The translations under genes were made by a program, and so were the position numbers. Positions 1-12,968 of a stretch of 64,000 bases of DNA are shown here, in pieces. The notes beneath the pieces are model-generated. The model did not search any database and was not told the origin of the DNA. It saw nothing but the letters and a program-made list of their open reading frames with translations. The stretch comes from Strigamia acuminata (Eukaryota; Arthropoda; Chilopoda; Geophilomorpha; Linotaeniidae), in the NCBI GenBank assembly GCA_949358305.1, contig OX442314.1, forward strand, positions 34,963,608 through 35,027,607, written 5' to 3'. Position 1 is the stretch's first letter. Each line of letters starts with the position of its first letter.

Positions 1-120
1 TGAAGTTATTACAATAAAATGTCGAAAGGCCTATTTTAATTGTCATTTAATTCATTTTAATTGCTGAACATGTCTTACAAATTATTTTTCTTTTAAAAAT
101 GCATAAATATAAAATTGTCA

Positions 121-1553
121 TTAATAAATCTGAACTCTCGAATTCTCAAAATCAACAACAACAATCTTTCCTTCCGGCGACACACAAACATCTGACGGAC
201 GATTAAACTCGCCAACCCCAGACCCATTCCCACCAAAAGCATGCAAGAAACGTCCATTACTGTCGAATATTTGAATCCTGTGATTCTTACTGTCCACAAC
301 AACAACGTTCCCTTCGCCATCGACCGCAATCCCCGACGGTCTATTAAACTGACCGACATCTTCCCCCAAACTCCCAATTATCTTCGAGCACGTCGCCAAA
401 TCGGACATTAAAACATTGATGTAATGAAAATCAAAATCCGAGACCAAAATCTCGTCGTCGTGAGTAAAACAAATGCCCCTCGGTGAATTGAAAATATGCG
501 CCGAACAAACGCTCAAAAACTGACCGCTAAAATCGAACAACTGCACCCGATGGTTGCGGCTATCGGCGACCAAAATCTGATGCGCCGAGTTCACAGCCAC
601 GTCCCACGGGTAATTCAACTGCCCATTACCCGTGCCCAGTGTCCCGAACGTGCGCACAAACTCCCCGCTCAGCGTAAACAGTTGAACGCGATGATTATCC
701 TTGTCCACGACAATAATTCGGCAATATCGCTCGTCCACGGTCACTCCTACCGGCAAATTGAATTGTCCTTCGTCCGAGCCGTGCGCGCCGAATTTGAACA
801 AGAACTGGCCGTTGATGTTGAACACCTGCACTCTGTGGTTGCTTCGGTCCGCGACTATTATTCGACTCTCGGCGTCGCAGCACACGCCCCACGGCCTGCT
901 GAACTCGCCGTCGCCGTCGCCTTTGAGGCCGAACACGGCCACCGGGCTGATAATTTTGGTCAGGTCGCGAACGTGCACGTGGACGGTCAGTGGGCTGTTT
1001 GCGACGTGTTGGTTGAGGATTTTCACCGATATGTTGATCGTCCCGACGCTGGTGGGGATGTATCTGACGAGGAATTTGGTTCTGTGGCCATCTTGAGGGA
1101 TTAGATGGAAATTGTCGACTTTGTCGCATTGGATGCTCACGAAGCTTTGGTCGAGCGGCGTGGGTTCGTTGGAGACGTCTCGGACGTGGATCGTGAAGGT
1201 TGAGAATTGGTTAATGACTGATTTGTTGGTTTCTTGGTTCATTACGAGGCAGAGTGGGGGATACGGGAATGAGAGTGTCGTGCCGTCGGGGTGGTTGATG
1301 AACGGCAGGCGACGTTGGTTATGGTTGGTGGTCGGCTGGCGGGGTTGCTTGATGAACGGAAAGAGTTTTTGCACGAGTTGGTTGATGAGCGGTCGGAGTT
1401 GTCGCACGAATTGCTCGATGTGATGCTTGCTGTTGTAGATGTCGACTACTACTTCGGAGCGGTCTAGGAGTGTCTTGCAGGTGACGTATTTTTGAATTAT
1501 CATGTAGACGTATGGTAGTATGTCGTCGCATATGTGAAATTTCAAAGGACTAT
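121..1553 (-). CDS. Wech/LIN-41-like terminal exon, copy 1 (filamin repeat + NHL propeller)
   Basis: Minus-strand exon of 1433 bp, 476 full codons plus a split one. It opens after an AG acceptor preceded by an AT-rich tract and ends at a TAA. There is no suitable ATG at its start: the open frame runs straight into the acceptor, so it is a 3' exon rather than a complete gene. Coding order: about 100 residues with no recognised fold, an immunoglobulin-like filamin repeat (about residues 105-195 of the exon), then six NHL repeats with the recurring pattern of hydrophobic strands, 'NHRVQ' and 'GQFNxPxG' turns. The NHL part resembles TRIM71/LIN-41/Wech, where this propeller binds target mRNA hairpins. 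It needs a 5' exon ending in phase 1, which the exon at 17987-18470 provides, but four other copies lie nearer or between. Confidence 0.85.
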
Positions 1554-3849
1554 CTGTTTAAATAAAAATAAAAATAATAAATTAGATTCAATTTTGTACA
1601 CATTAAAATCGCCAAAATATAGTCTACTTTTTTTTTTTACCGTTTATAATATCAAAATTTACTTTTCATCCATTAAAATTGCCAAAATTTACTTCTTAAG
1701 CGTTTAAAATCGCCACAATTTTCTTCTTAGCAGTTTAAAATCGCCAAAATTTACTTTTTCATCCATTAAAATGGGCAAAATTTATATTTTTACCGTTTAT
1801 AATATCAAAATTTAAAATGGGCAAAATTTACTTGTTAAGCGTTTTAAATCGCTTAAGATTTACTGTTTTATTAGTAAAGAGAGGAAGTTGCAGCTGTTCG
1901 GTGTGTTTCTGAGGTTCTTGTGGTCGCTGTTAGTGGACGAGGAAAGAGACAGACGTGCACACGTTGTTTTATTTTGCAGCATCCACGATGGGCGAGAGAG
2001 AGGGAGAGAACTCGTACTTGTTGCGCACTCTAGCGAGTAAATAGTGCAATAGTGAATAAAATAGTAAAAAGCTGAGGTGATGATCTGTGATCTTGGAGTG
2101 ATGCTGAAAACGTCATATTCGTTACTTGTTCCAAGATTAACATGTAATTCAATGTTAAATGTAAGCCTACTTATTTGTAGATAGGAACAAAACAGTATAT
2201 TATTATACATATAGGTATAGGTCTGTATGTATACAAGTACCCTGGTATATATAGTGTAGTCTATTTAAAGTTGTTGTGCGCAGACATGGTGCCATTTGTT
2301 CATGTGAGCTAGTCGTGTGCGGAGCTCGAGCGAGGCGAGGCGAGGCGAGGCGAGGCGAGGCGAGGATCCGATCCATTTTAATCTCATTTACATTTGAATT
2401 GGTTTGTACTTTGATTTCGTTTAAAATTTCAGATGACATTTGATTTCTTTTTGTATTTGTATTTGATTTGGGATGGATGGATGGATTGATGAGTAAGCCT
2501 ATTTGTGTTATCGGTTATCGGTAACTTAGGAGTTTGGCAGGTGCGGACCTCGCTCGCTCGCTCGCTCGCTCGCTCGGACGAGACGAGACAAGGTAATTTT
2601 CTCATTTATCGTGACTCTACTCGAGTGAATTCGGCCGTTGGTTAAGTTGTTTGAATTTGAATTTGAATTTTACATCAGATTTTGATGAATTGCGAGTTTA
2701 TTTCTGCATGATTTTGATGAAATTCAAGTGAATTTCAAACGGTTTTTGTATTGTCAAAAAAAAATTTAGAAATTTGTCAAAAAAATATTTAGAAATTTGT
2801 CAAAAAAATTTTAGAAATTTTTTCAAAAAAAAATTTCGAAATTTGGTCAAAATTTATCAAAAAAAATGGGAATTTTTTCAAAATTTAGCAAAAAAATTGA
2901 GAATTTGGTTTGAAATTTACAAAAACCGTTTGAAATTCACATCAAACCAAATTCTCAATTTTTTTGCTAAATTTTGAAAAAATTCTCAATTTTTTGCTAA
3001 ACTTTGAAAAAATCTCAATTTTTTTGCTGAATTTTGAAAAAAATCTCAATTTTTTTGCTGAATTTTGAAAAAAATTGAGATTTTTTGCTAAATTTTGAAA
3101 AAAATCTCAATTTTTTTGCTAAATTTTGAAAAAATCTCAATTTTTTTGCTAAATTTTGAAAAAATCTCAATTCTTTTCTGAATTTTGAAAAAAATCTCAA
3201 TTTTTTGCTAAATTTTGAAAAAAATCTCAATTTTTTTGCTGAATTTTGAAAAAAATCTCAATTTTTTTGCTGAATTTTGAAAAAAAATCTCAATTTTTTG
3301 CTAAATTTTGAAAAAAATCTCAATTTTTTTGCTAAATTTTGAAAAAATTCTAATTTTTTTTGCTAAATTTTGACCAAATTTCTAAATTTTTTTTGACAAA
3401 TTTCTAAATTTTTTTTGTGAAATTTTTAAATTTTGTTTTTGAAATTTTTAAATTTTTTTTGTGAAATTTCTAAAAAAAATTTTCTCAAATTTCTACAATT
3501 ATTTTTGTCAAGTTTCTACCAATCTTTGTCAAGTTTCTACCAATTTTTCCTCTCTTTACTGATTTATTTTTACTGTTAAAAGTTGTCAAAATTTATATTT
3601 TTACCGTTTAAAACCGCAAAAATATACTTTTTCATCTTTTAAAATCGCCAAAATAAACTTTTTCACCGCTTAAAATCGCCAAAACTTAATTTTTAAGTCA
3701 AGAGATGCATCGGAATAATGTGTTTACGATGAAGTTATTACAATAAAATGTCGAAAGGCCTATTTTAATTGTCATTTAATTCATTTTAATTGCTGAACAT
3801 GTCTTACAAATTATTTTTCTTTTAAAAATGCATAAATATAAAATTGTCA
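1554..3849. repeat. Spacer of unit 1: low-complexity and minisatellite DNA
   Basis: No convincing coding exon. From left to right: a ~30 bp A/T-rich minisatellite with 'AAATCGCCAAAAT' cores (about 1590-1855); a more complex stretch with short GA-rich runs (1860-2110); a TATATATA motif near 2247; a (CGAGG)n run near 2330-2365; a (CTCG)n run near 2547-2575; then an A/T-only 26-31 bp minisatellite (about 2755-3480). The latter is inverted about its own middle, with 42-bp perfect arms flanking a ~32 bp loop near 2912-2943. After that comes more of the 'AAATCGCC' minisatellite and the 3' flank of copy 2. Confidence 0.8.
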
Positions 3850-5282
3850 TTAATAAATCTGAACTCTCGAATTCTCAAAATCAACAACAACAATCTTTCC
3901 TTCCGGCGACACACAAACATCTGACGGACGATTAAACTCGCCAACCCCAGACCCATTCCCACCAAAAGCATGCAAGAAACGTCCATTACTGTCGAATATT
4001 TGAATCCTGTGATTCTTACTGTCCACAACAACAACGTTCCCTTCGCCATCGACCGCAATCCCCGACGGTCTATTAAACTGACCGACATCTTCCCCCAAAC
4101 TCCCAATTATCTTCGAGCACGTCGCCAAATCGGACATTAAAACATTGATGTAATGAAAATCAAAATCCGAGACCAAAATCTCGTCGTCGTGAGTAAAACA
4201 AATGCCCCTCGGTGAATTGAAAATATGCGCCGAACAAACGCTCAAAAACTGACCGCTAAAATCGAACAACTGCACCCGATGGTTGCGGCTATCGGCGACC
4301 AAAATCTGATGCGCCGAGTTCACAGCCACGTCCCACGGGTAATTCAACTGCCCATTACCCGTGCCCAGTGTCCCGAACGTGCGCACAAACTCCCCGCTCA
4401 GCGTAAACAGTTGAACGCGATGATTATCCTTGTCCACGACAATAATTCGGCAATATCGCTCGTCCACGGTCACTCCTACCGGCAAATTGAATTGTCCTTC
4501 GTCCGAGCCGTGCGCGCCGAATTTGAACAAGAACTGGCCGTTGATGTTGAACACCTGCACTCTGTGGTTGCTTCGGTCCGCGACTATTATTCGACTCTCG
4601 GCGTCGCAGCACACGCCCCACGGCCTGCTGAACTCGCCGTCGCCGTCGCCTTTGAGGCCGAACACGGCCACCGGGCTGATAATTTTGGTCAGGTCGCGAA
4701 CGTGCACGTGGACGGTCAGTGGGCTGTTTGCGACGTGTTGGTTGAGGATTTTCACCGATATGTTGATCGTCCCGACGCTGGTGGGGATGTATCTGACGAG
4801 GAATTTGGTTCTGTGGCCATCTTGAGGGATTAGATGGAAATTGTCGACTTTGTCGCATTGGATGCTCACGAAGCTTTGGTCGAGCGGCGTGGCTTCGTTG
4901 GAGACGTCTCGGACGTGGATCGTGAAGGTTGAGAATTGGTTAATGACTGATTTGTTGGTTTCTTGGTTCATTACGAGGCAGAGTGGGGGATACGGGAATG
5001 AGAGTGTCGTGCCGTCGGGGTGGTTGATGAACGGCAGGCGACGTTGGTTATGGTTGGTGGTCGGCTGGCGGGGTTGCTTGATGAACGGAAAGAGTTTTTG
5101 CACGAGTTGGTTGATGAGCGGTCGGAGTTGTCGCACGAATTGCTCGATGTGATGCTTGCTGTTGTAGATGTCGACTACTACTTCGGAGCGGTCTAGGAGT
5201 GTCTTGCAGGTGACGTATTTTTGAATTATCATGTAGACGTATGGTAGTATGTCGTCGCATATGTGAAATTTCAAAGGACTAT
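3850..5282 (-). CDS. Wech/LIN-41-like terminal exon, copy 2
   Basis: Same exon structure as copy 1: phase-1 acceptor, filamin repeat, six NHL repeats, TAA stop. It is the only copy with an amino-acid difference, a proline-to-alanine change just before the filamin repeat (G to C on the plus strand at about 4892). No frameshift or stop is present, so it is as capable of being spliced in as the others. Function is inferred from the LIN-41/Wech/TRIM71 family: a cytoplasmic RNA-binding propeller that represses target mRNAs. Confidence 0.85.
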
Positions 5283-7684
5283 CTGTTTAAATAAAAATAA
5301 AAATAATAAATTAGATTCAATTTTGTACACATTAAAATCGCCAAAATATAGTCTACTTTTTTTTTTTACCGTTTATAATATCAAAATTTACTTTTTCATC
5401 CATTAAAATGGGCAAAATTTATATTTTTACCGTTTATAATATCAAAATTTAAAATGGGCAAAATTTACTTGTTAAGCGTTTTAAATCGCTTAAGATTTAC
5501 TGTTTTATTAGTAAAGAGAGGAAGTTGCAGCTGTTCGGTGTGTTTCTGAGGTTCTTGTGGTCGCTGTTAGTGGACGAGGAAAGAGACAGACGTGCACACG
5601 TTGTTTTATTTTGCAGCATCCACGATGGGCGAGAGAGAGGGAGAGAACTCGTACTTGTTGCGCACTCTAGCGAGTAAATAGTGCAATAGTGAATAAAATA
5701 GTAAAAAGCTGAGTGAGGTGATGATCTGTGATCTTGGAGTGATGCTGAAAACGTCATATTCGTTACTTGTTCCAAGATTAACATGTAATTCAATGTTAAA
5801 TGTAAGCCTACTTATTTGTAGATGGAACAAAACAGTATATTATTATACATATAGGTATAGGTCTGTATGTATACAAGTACCCTGGTATATATAGTGTAGT
5901 CTATTTAAAGTTGTTGTGCGCAGACATGGTGCCATTTGTTCATGTGAGCTAGTCGTGTGCGGAGCTCGAGCGAGGCGAGGCGAGGCGAGGCGAGGCGAGG
6001 ATCCGATCCATTTTAATCTCATTTACATTTGAATTGGTTTGTACTTTGATTTCGTTTAAAATTTCAGATGACATTTGATTTCTTTTTGTATTTGTATTTG
6101 ATTTGGGATGGATGGATGGATTGATGAGTAAGCCTATTTGTGTTATCGGTTATCGGTAACTTAGGAGTTTGGCAGGTGCGGACCTCGCTCGCTCGCTCGG
6201 ACGAGACGAGACAAGGTAATTTTCTCATTTATCGTGACTCTACTCGAGTGAATTCGGCCGTTGGTTAAGTTGTTTGAATTTGAATTTGAATTTTACATCA
6301 GATTTTGATGAATTGCGAGTTTATTTCTGCATGATTTTGATGAAATTCAAGTGAATTTCAAACGGTTTTTGTATTGTCAAAAAAAAATTTAGAAATTTGT
6401 CAAAAAAATATTTAGAAATTTGTCAAAAAAATTTTAGAAATTTTTTCAAAAAAAAATTTCGAAATTTGGTCAAAATTTATCAAAAAAAATGGGAATTTTT
6501 TCAAAATTTAGCAAAAAAAATGGGAATTTTTTCAAAATTTAGCAAAAAAATTGAGAATTTGGTTTGAAATTTACAAAAACCGTTTGAAATTCACATCAAA
6601 CCAAATTCTCAATTTTTTTGCTAAATTTTGAAAAAATTCTCAATTTTTTGCTAAACTTTGAAAAAATCTCAATTTTTTTGCTGAATTTTGAAAAAAATCT
6701 CAATTTTTTTCTGAATTTTGAAAAAAATTGAGATTTTTTGCTAAATTTTGAAAAAAATCTCAATTTTTTTGCTAAATTTTGAAAAAATCTCAATTTTTTT
6801 GCTGAATTTTGAAAAAAATTGAGATTTTTTGCTAAATTTTGAAAAAAATCTCAATTTTTTTGCTAAATTTTGAAAAAATCTCAATTTTTTTGCTGAATTT
6901 TGAAAAAAATTGAGATTTTTTGCTAAATTTTGAAAAAAATCTCAATTTTTTTGCTAAATTTTGAAAAAATCTCAATTTTTTTGCTAAATTTTGAAAAAAT
7001 CTCAATTCTTTTCTGAATTTTGAAAAAAATCTCAATTTTTTGCTAAATTTTGAAAAAAATCTCAATTTTTTTGCTGAATTTTGAAAAAAATCTCAATTTT
7101 TTTGCTGAATTTTGAAAAAAAATCTCAATTTTTTGCTAAATTTTGAAAAAAATCTCAATTTTTTTGCTAAATTTTGAAAAAATTCTAATTTTTTTTGCTA
7201 AATTTTGACCAAATTTCTAAATTTTTTTTGACAAATTTCTAAATTTTTTTTGTGAAATTTTTAAATTTTGTTTTTGAAATTTTTAAATTTTTTTTGTGAA
7301 ATTTCTAAAAAAAATTTTCTCAAATTTCTACAATTATTTTTGTCAAGTTTCTACCAATCTTTGTCAAGTTTCTACCAATTTTTCCTCTCTTTACTGATTT
7401 ATTTTTACTGTTAAAAGTTGTCAAAATTTATATTTTTACCGTTTAAAACCGCAAAAATATACTTTTTCATCTTTTAAAATCGCCAAAATAAACTTTTTCA
7501 CCGCTTAAAATCGCCAAAACTTAATTTTTAAGTCAAGAGATGCATCGGAATAATGTGTTTACGATGAAGTTATTACAATAAAATGTCGAAAGGCCTATTT
7601 TAATTGTCATTTAATTCATTTTAATTGCTGAACATGTCTTACAAATTATTTTTCTTTTAAAAATGCATAAATATAAAATTGTCA
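5283..7684. repeat. Spacer of unit 2: low-complexity and minisatellite DNA
   Basis: Same order of elements as the unit 1 spacer. It lacks the ~106 bp segment found in unit 1 after the exon acceptor, has a short (CTCG)n run near 6185-6200, and carries one additional A/T minisatellite repeat near 6511-6540. No coding exon was seen. Confidence 0.8.
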
Positions 7685-9117
7685 TTAATAAATCTGAACT
7701 CTCGAATTCTCAAAATCAACAACAACAATCTTTCCTTCCGGCGACACACAAACATCTGACGGACGATTAAACTCGCCAACCCCAGACCCATTCCCACCAA
7801 AAGCATGCAAGAAACGTCCATTACTGTCGAATATTTGAATCCTGTGATTCTTACTGTCCACAACAACAACGTTCCCTTCGCCATCGACCGCAATCCCCGA
7901 CGGTCTATTAAACTGACCGACATCTTCCCCCAAACTCCCAATTATCTTCGAGCACGTCGCCAAATCGGACATTAAAACATTGATGTAATGAAAATCAAAA
8001 TCCGAGACCAAAATCTCGTCGTCGTGAGTAAAACAAATGCCCCTCGGTGAATTGAAAATATGCGCCGAACAAACGCTCAAAAACTGACCGCTAAAATCGA
8101 ACAACTGCACCCGATGGTTGCGGCTATCGGCGACCAAAATCTGATGCGCCGAGTTCACAGCCACGTCCCACGGGTAATTCAACTGCCCATTACCCGTGCC
8201 CAGTGTCCCGAACGTGCGCACAAACTCCCCGCTCAGCGTAAACAGTTGAACGCGATGATTATCCTTGTCCACGACAATAATTCGGCAATATCGCTCGTCC
8301 ACGGTCACTCCTACCGGCAAATTGAATTGTCCTTCGTCCGAGCCGTGCGCGCCGAATTTGAACAAGAACTGGCCGTTGATGTTGAACACCTGCACTCTGT
8401 GGTTGCTTCGGTCCGCGACTATTATTCGACTCTCGGCGTCGCAGCACACGCCCCACGGCCTGCTGAACTCGCCGTCGCCGTCGCCTTTGAGGCCGAACAC
8501 GGCCACCGGGCTGATAATTTTGGTCAGGTCGCGAACGTGCACGTGGACGGTCAGTGGGCTGTTTGCGACGTGTTGGTTGAGGATTTTCACCGATATGTTG
8601 ATCGTCCCGACGCTGGTGGGGATGTATCTGACGAGGAATTTGGTTCTGTGGCCATCTTGAGGGATTAGATGGAAATTGTCGACTTTGTCGCATTGGATGC
8701 TCACGAAGCTTTGGTCGAGCGGCGTGGGTTCGTTGGAGACGTCTCGGACGTGGATCGTGAAGGTTGAGAATTGGTTAATGACTGATTTGTTGGTTTCTTG
8801 GTTCATTACGAGGCAGAGTGGGGGATACGGGAATGAGAGTGTCGTGCCGTCGGGGTGGTTGATGAACGGCAGGCGACGTTGGTTATGGTTGGTGGTCGGC
8901 TGGCGGGGTTGCTTGATGAACGGAAAGAGTTTTTGCACGAGTTGGTTGATGAGCGGTCGGAGTTGTCGCACGAATTGCTCGATGTGATGCTTGCTGTTGT
9001 AGATGTCGACTACTACTTCGGAGCGGTCTAGGAGTGTCTTGCAGGTGACGTATTTTTGAATTATCATGTAGACGTATGGTAGTATGTCGTCGCATATGTG
9101 AAATTTCAAAGGACTAT
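7685..9117 (-). CDS. Wech/LIN-41-like terminal exon, copy 3
   Basis: Its encoded protein is identical to copies 1, 4 and 5. The acceptor, phase, filamin repeat, six NHL repeats and stop are all intact. As with the other copies, coding begins directly at the acceptor with two bases of a split codon, so it cannot be translated as a stand-alone ATG-initiated gene without an upstream exon. The four intact duplicates give no sign of relaxed selection, but they are too young for decay to be expected either way. Confidence 0.85.
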
Positions 9118-11535
9118 CTGTTTAAATAAAAATAAAAATAATAAATTAGATTCAATTTTGTACACATTAAAATCGCCAAAATATAGTCTACTTTTTTTTT
9201 TTACCGTTTATAATATCAAAATTTACTTTTTCATCCATTAAAATGGGCAAAATTTATATTTTTACCGTTTATAATATCAAAATTTAAAATGGGCAAAATT
9301 TACTTGTTAAGCGTTTTAAATCGCTTAAGATTTACTGTTTTATTAGTAAAGAGAGGAAGTTGCAGCTGTTCGGTGTGTTTCTGAGGTTCTTGTGGTCGCT
9401 GTTAGTGGACGAGGAAAGAGACAGACGTGCACACGTTGTTTTATTTTGCAGCATCCACGATGGGCGAGAGAGAGGGAGAGAACTCGTACTTGTTGCGCAC
9501 TCTAGCGAGTAAATAGTGCAATAGTGAATAAAATAGTAAAAAGCTGAGTGAGGTGATGATCTGTGATCTTGGAGTGATGCTGAAAACGTCATATTCGTTA
9601 CTTGTTCCAAGATTAACATGTAATTCAATGTTAAATGTAAGCCTACTTATTTGTAGATGGAACAAAACAGTATATTATTATACATATAGGTATAGGTCTG
9701 TATGTATACAAGTACCCTGGTATATATAGTGTAGTCTATTTAAAGTTGTTGTGCGCAGACATGGTGCCATTTGTTCATGTGAGCTAGTCGTGTGCGGAGC
9801 TCGAGCGAGGCGAGGCGAGGCGAGGCGAGGCGAGGCGAGGATCCGATCCATTTTAATCTCATTTACATTTGAATTGGTTTGTACTTTGATTTCGTTTAAA
9901 ATTTCAGATGACATTTGATTTCTTTTTGTATTTGTATTTGATTTGGGATGGATGGATGGATTGATGAGTAAGCCTATTTGTGTTATCGGTTATCGGTAAC
10001 TTAGGAGTTTGGCAGGTGCGGACCTCGCTCGCTCGCTCGCTCGCTCGCTCGGACGAGACGAGACAAGGTAATTTTCTCATTTATCGTGACTCTACTCGAG
10101 TGAATTCGGCCGTTGGTTAAGTTGTTTGAATTTGAATTTGAATTTTACATCAGATTTTGATGAATTGCGAGTTTATTTCTGCATGATTTTGATGAAATTC
10201 AAGTGAATTTCAAACGGTTTTTGTATTGTCAAAAAAAAATTTAGAAATTTGTCAAAAAAATATTTAGAAATTTGTCAAAAAAATTTTAGAAATTTTTTCA
10301 AAAAAAAATTTCGAAATTTGGTCAAAATTTATCAAAAAAAATGGGAATTTTTTCAAAATTTAGCAAAAAAATTGAGAATTTGGTTTGAAATTTACAAAAA
10401 CCGTTTGAAATTCACATCAAACCAAATTCTCAATTTTTTTGCTAAATTTTGAAAAAATTCTCAATTTTTTGCTAAACTTTGAAAAAATCTCAATTTTTTT
10501 GCTGAATTTTGAAAAAAATTGAGATTTTTTGCTAAATTTTGAAAAAAATCTCAATTTTTTTCTGAATTTTGAAAAAAATTGAGATTTTTTGCTAAATTTT
10601 GAAAAAAATCTCAATTTTTTTGCTAAATTTTGAAAAAATCTCAATTTTTTTGCTGAATTTTGAAAAAAATTGAGATTTTTTGCTAAATTTTGAAAAAAAT
10701 CTCAATTTTTTTGCTAAATTTTGAAAAAATCTCAATTTTTTTGCTGAATTTTGAAAAAAATTGAGATTTTTTGCTAAATTTTGAAAAAAATCTCAATTTT
10801 TTTGCTAAATTTTGAAAAAATCTCAATTTTTTTGCTAAATTTTGAAAAAATCTCAATTCTTTTCTGAATTTTGAAAAAAATCTCAATTTTTTGCTAAATT
10901 TTGAAAAAAATCTCAATTTTTTTGCTGAATTTTGAAAAAAATCTCAATTTTTTTGCTGAATTTTGAAAAAAAATCTCAATTTTTTGCTAAATTTTGAAAA
11001 AAATCTCAATTTTTTTGCTAAATTTTGAAAAAATTCTAATTTTTTTTGCTAAATTTTGACCAAATTTCTAAATTTTTTTTGACAAATTTCTAAATTTTTT
11101 TTGTGAAATTTTTAAATTTTGTTTTTGAAATTTTTAAATTTTTTTTGTGAAATTTCTAAAAAAAATTTTCTCAAATTTCTACAATTATTTTTGTCAAGTT
11201 TCTACCAATCTTTGTCAAGTTTCTACCAATTTTTCCTCTCTTTACTGATTTATTTTTACTGTTAAAAGTTGTCAAAATTTATATTTTTACCGTTTAAAAC
11301 CGCAAAAATATACTTTTTCATCTTTTAAAATCGCCAAAATAAACTTTTTCACCGCTTAAAATCGCCAAAACTTAATTTTTAAGTCAAGAGATGCATCGGA
11401 ATAATGTGTTTACGATGAAGTTATTACAATAAAATGTCGAAAGGCCTATTTTAATTGTCATTTAATTCATTTTAATTGCTGAACATGTCTTACAAATTAT
11501 TTTTCTTTTAAAAATGCATAAATATAAAATTGTCA
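9118..11535. repeat. Spacer of unit 3: low-complexity and minisatellite DNA
   Basis: Resembles the unit 1 spacer in the long (CTCG)n run (about 10026-10050) and in the lack of the extra A/T minisatellite repeat. It resembles units 2 and 4 in missing the ~106 bp segment. Its A/T minisatellite is the longest of the set. No coding exon was seen. Confidence 0.8.
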
Positions 11536-12968
11536 TTAATAAATCTGAACTCTCGAATTCTCAAAATCAACAACAACAATCTTTCCTTCCGGCGACACAC
11601 AAACATCTGACGGACGATTAAACTCGCCAACCCCAGACCCATTCCCACCAAAAGCATGCAAGAAACGTCCATTACTGTCGAATATTTGAATCCTGTGATT
11701 CTTACTGTCCACAACAACAACGTTCCCTTCGCCATCGACCGCAATCCCCGACGGTCTATTAAACTGACCGACATCTTCCCCCAAACTCCCAATTATCTTC
11801 GAGCACGTCGCCAAATCGGACATTAAAACATTGATGTAATGAAAATCAAAATCCGAGACCAAAATCTCGTCGTCGTGAGTAAAACAAATGCCCCTCGGTG
11901 AATTGAAAATATGCGCCGAACAAACGCTCAAAAACTGACCGCTAAAATCGAACAACTGCACCCGATGGTTGCGGCTATCGGCGACCAAAATCTGATGCGC
12001 CGAGTTCACAGCCACGTCCCACGGGTAATTCAACTGCCCATTACCCGTGCCCAGTGTCCCGAACGTGCGCACAAACTCCCCGCTCAGCGTAAACAGTTGA
12101 ACGCGATGATTATCCTTGTCCACGACAATAATTCGGCAATATCGCTCGTCCACGGTCACTCCTACCGGCAAATTGAATTGTCCTTCGTCCGAGCCGTGCG
12201 CGCCGAATTTGAACAAGAACTGGCCGTTGATGTTGAACACCTGCACTCTGTGGTTGCTTCGGTCCGCGACTATTATTCGACTCTCGGCGTCGCAGCACAC
12301 GCCCCACGGCCTGCTGAACTCGCCGTCGCCGTCGCCTTTGAGGCCGAACACGGCCACCGGGCTGATAATTTTGGTCAGGTCGCGAACGTGCACGTGGACG
12401 GTCAGTGGGCTGTTTGCGACGTGTTGGTTGAGGATTTTCACCGATATGTTGATCGTCCCGACGCTGGTGGGGATGTATCTGACGAGGAATTTGGTTCTGT
12501 GGCCATCTTGAGGGATTAGATGGAAATTGTCGACTTTGTCGCATTGGATGCTCACGAAGCTTTGGTCGAGCGGCGTGGGTTCGTTGGAGACGTCTCGGAC
12601 GTGGATCGTGAAGGTTGAGAATTGGTTAATGACTGATTTGTTGGTTTCTTGGTTCATTACGAGGCAGAGTGGGGGATACGGGAATGAGAGTGTCGTGCCG
12701 TCGGGGTGGTTGATGAACGGCAGGCGACGTTGGTTATGGTTGGTGGTCGGCTGGCGGGGTTGCTTGATGAACGGAAAGAGTTTTTGCACGAGTTGGTTGA
12801 TGAGCGGTCGGAGTTGTCGCACGAATTGCTCGATGTGATGCTTGCTGTTGTAGATGTCGACTACTACTTCGGAGCGGTCTAGGAGTGTCTTGCAGGTGAC
12901 GTATTTTTGAATTATCATGTAGACGTATGGTAGTATGTCGTCGCATATGTGAAATTTCAAAGGACTAT
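11536..12968 (-). CDS. Wech/LIN-41-like terminal exon, copy 4
   Basis: Intact 1433-bp terminal exon with phase-1 acceptor, filamin repeat, six NHL repeats and TAA; its protein equals copies 1, 3 and 5. The spacer to its right (toward the 5' exon of the gene) shares the short (CTCG)n run and extra minisatellite repeat of unit 2. Units therefore alternate in type, 1/3 versus 2/4. Confidence 0.85.

Noticed and set aside
496-1104. 202-codon plus-strand frame opposite the NHL exon (and its copies in each unit)
   Set aside because: It is the antisense shadow of the NHL coding sequence. It lacks any domain, and its openness follows from codon bias on the other strand.
2774-3230. Lys/Phe-rich frames in the A/T minisatellite
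   Set aside because: They arise from the tandem A/T repeat itself and differ in length with repeat number.
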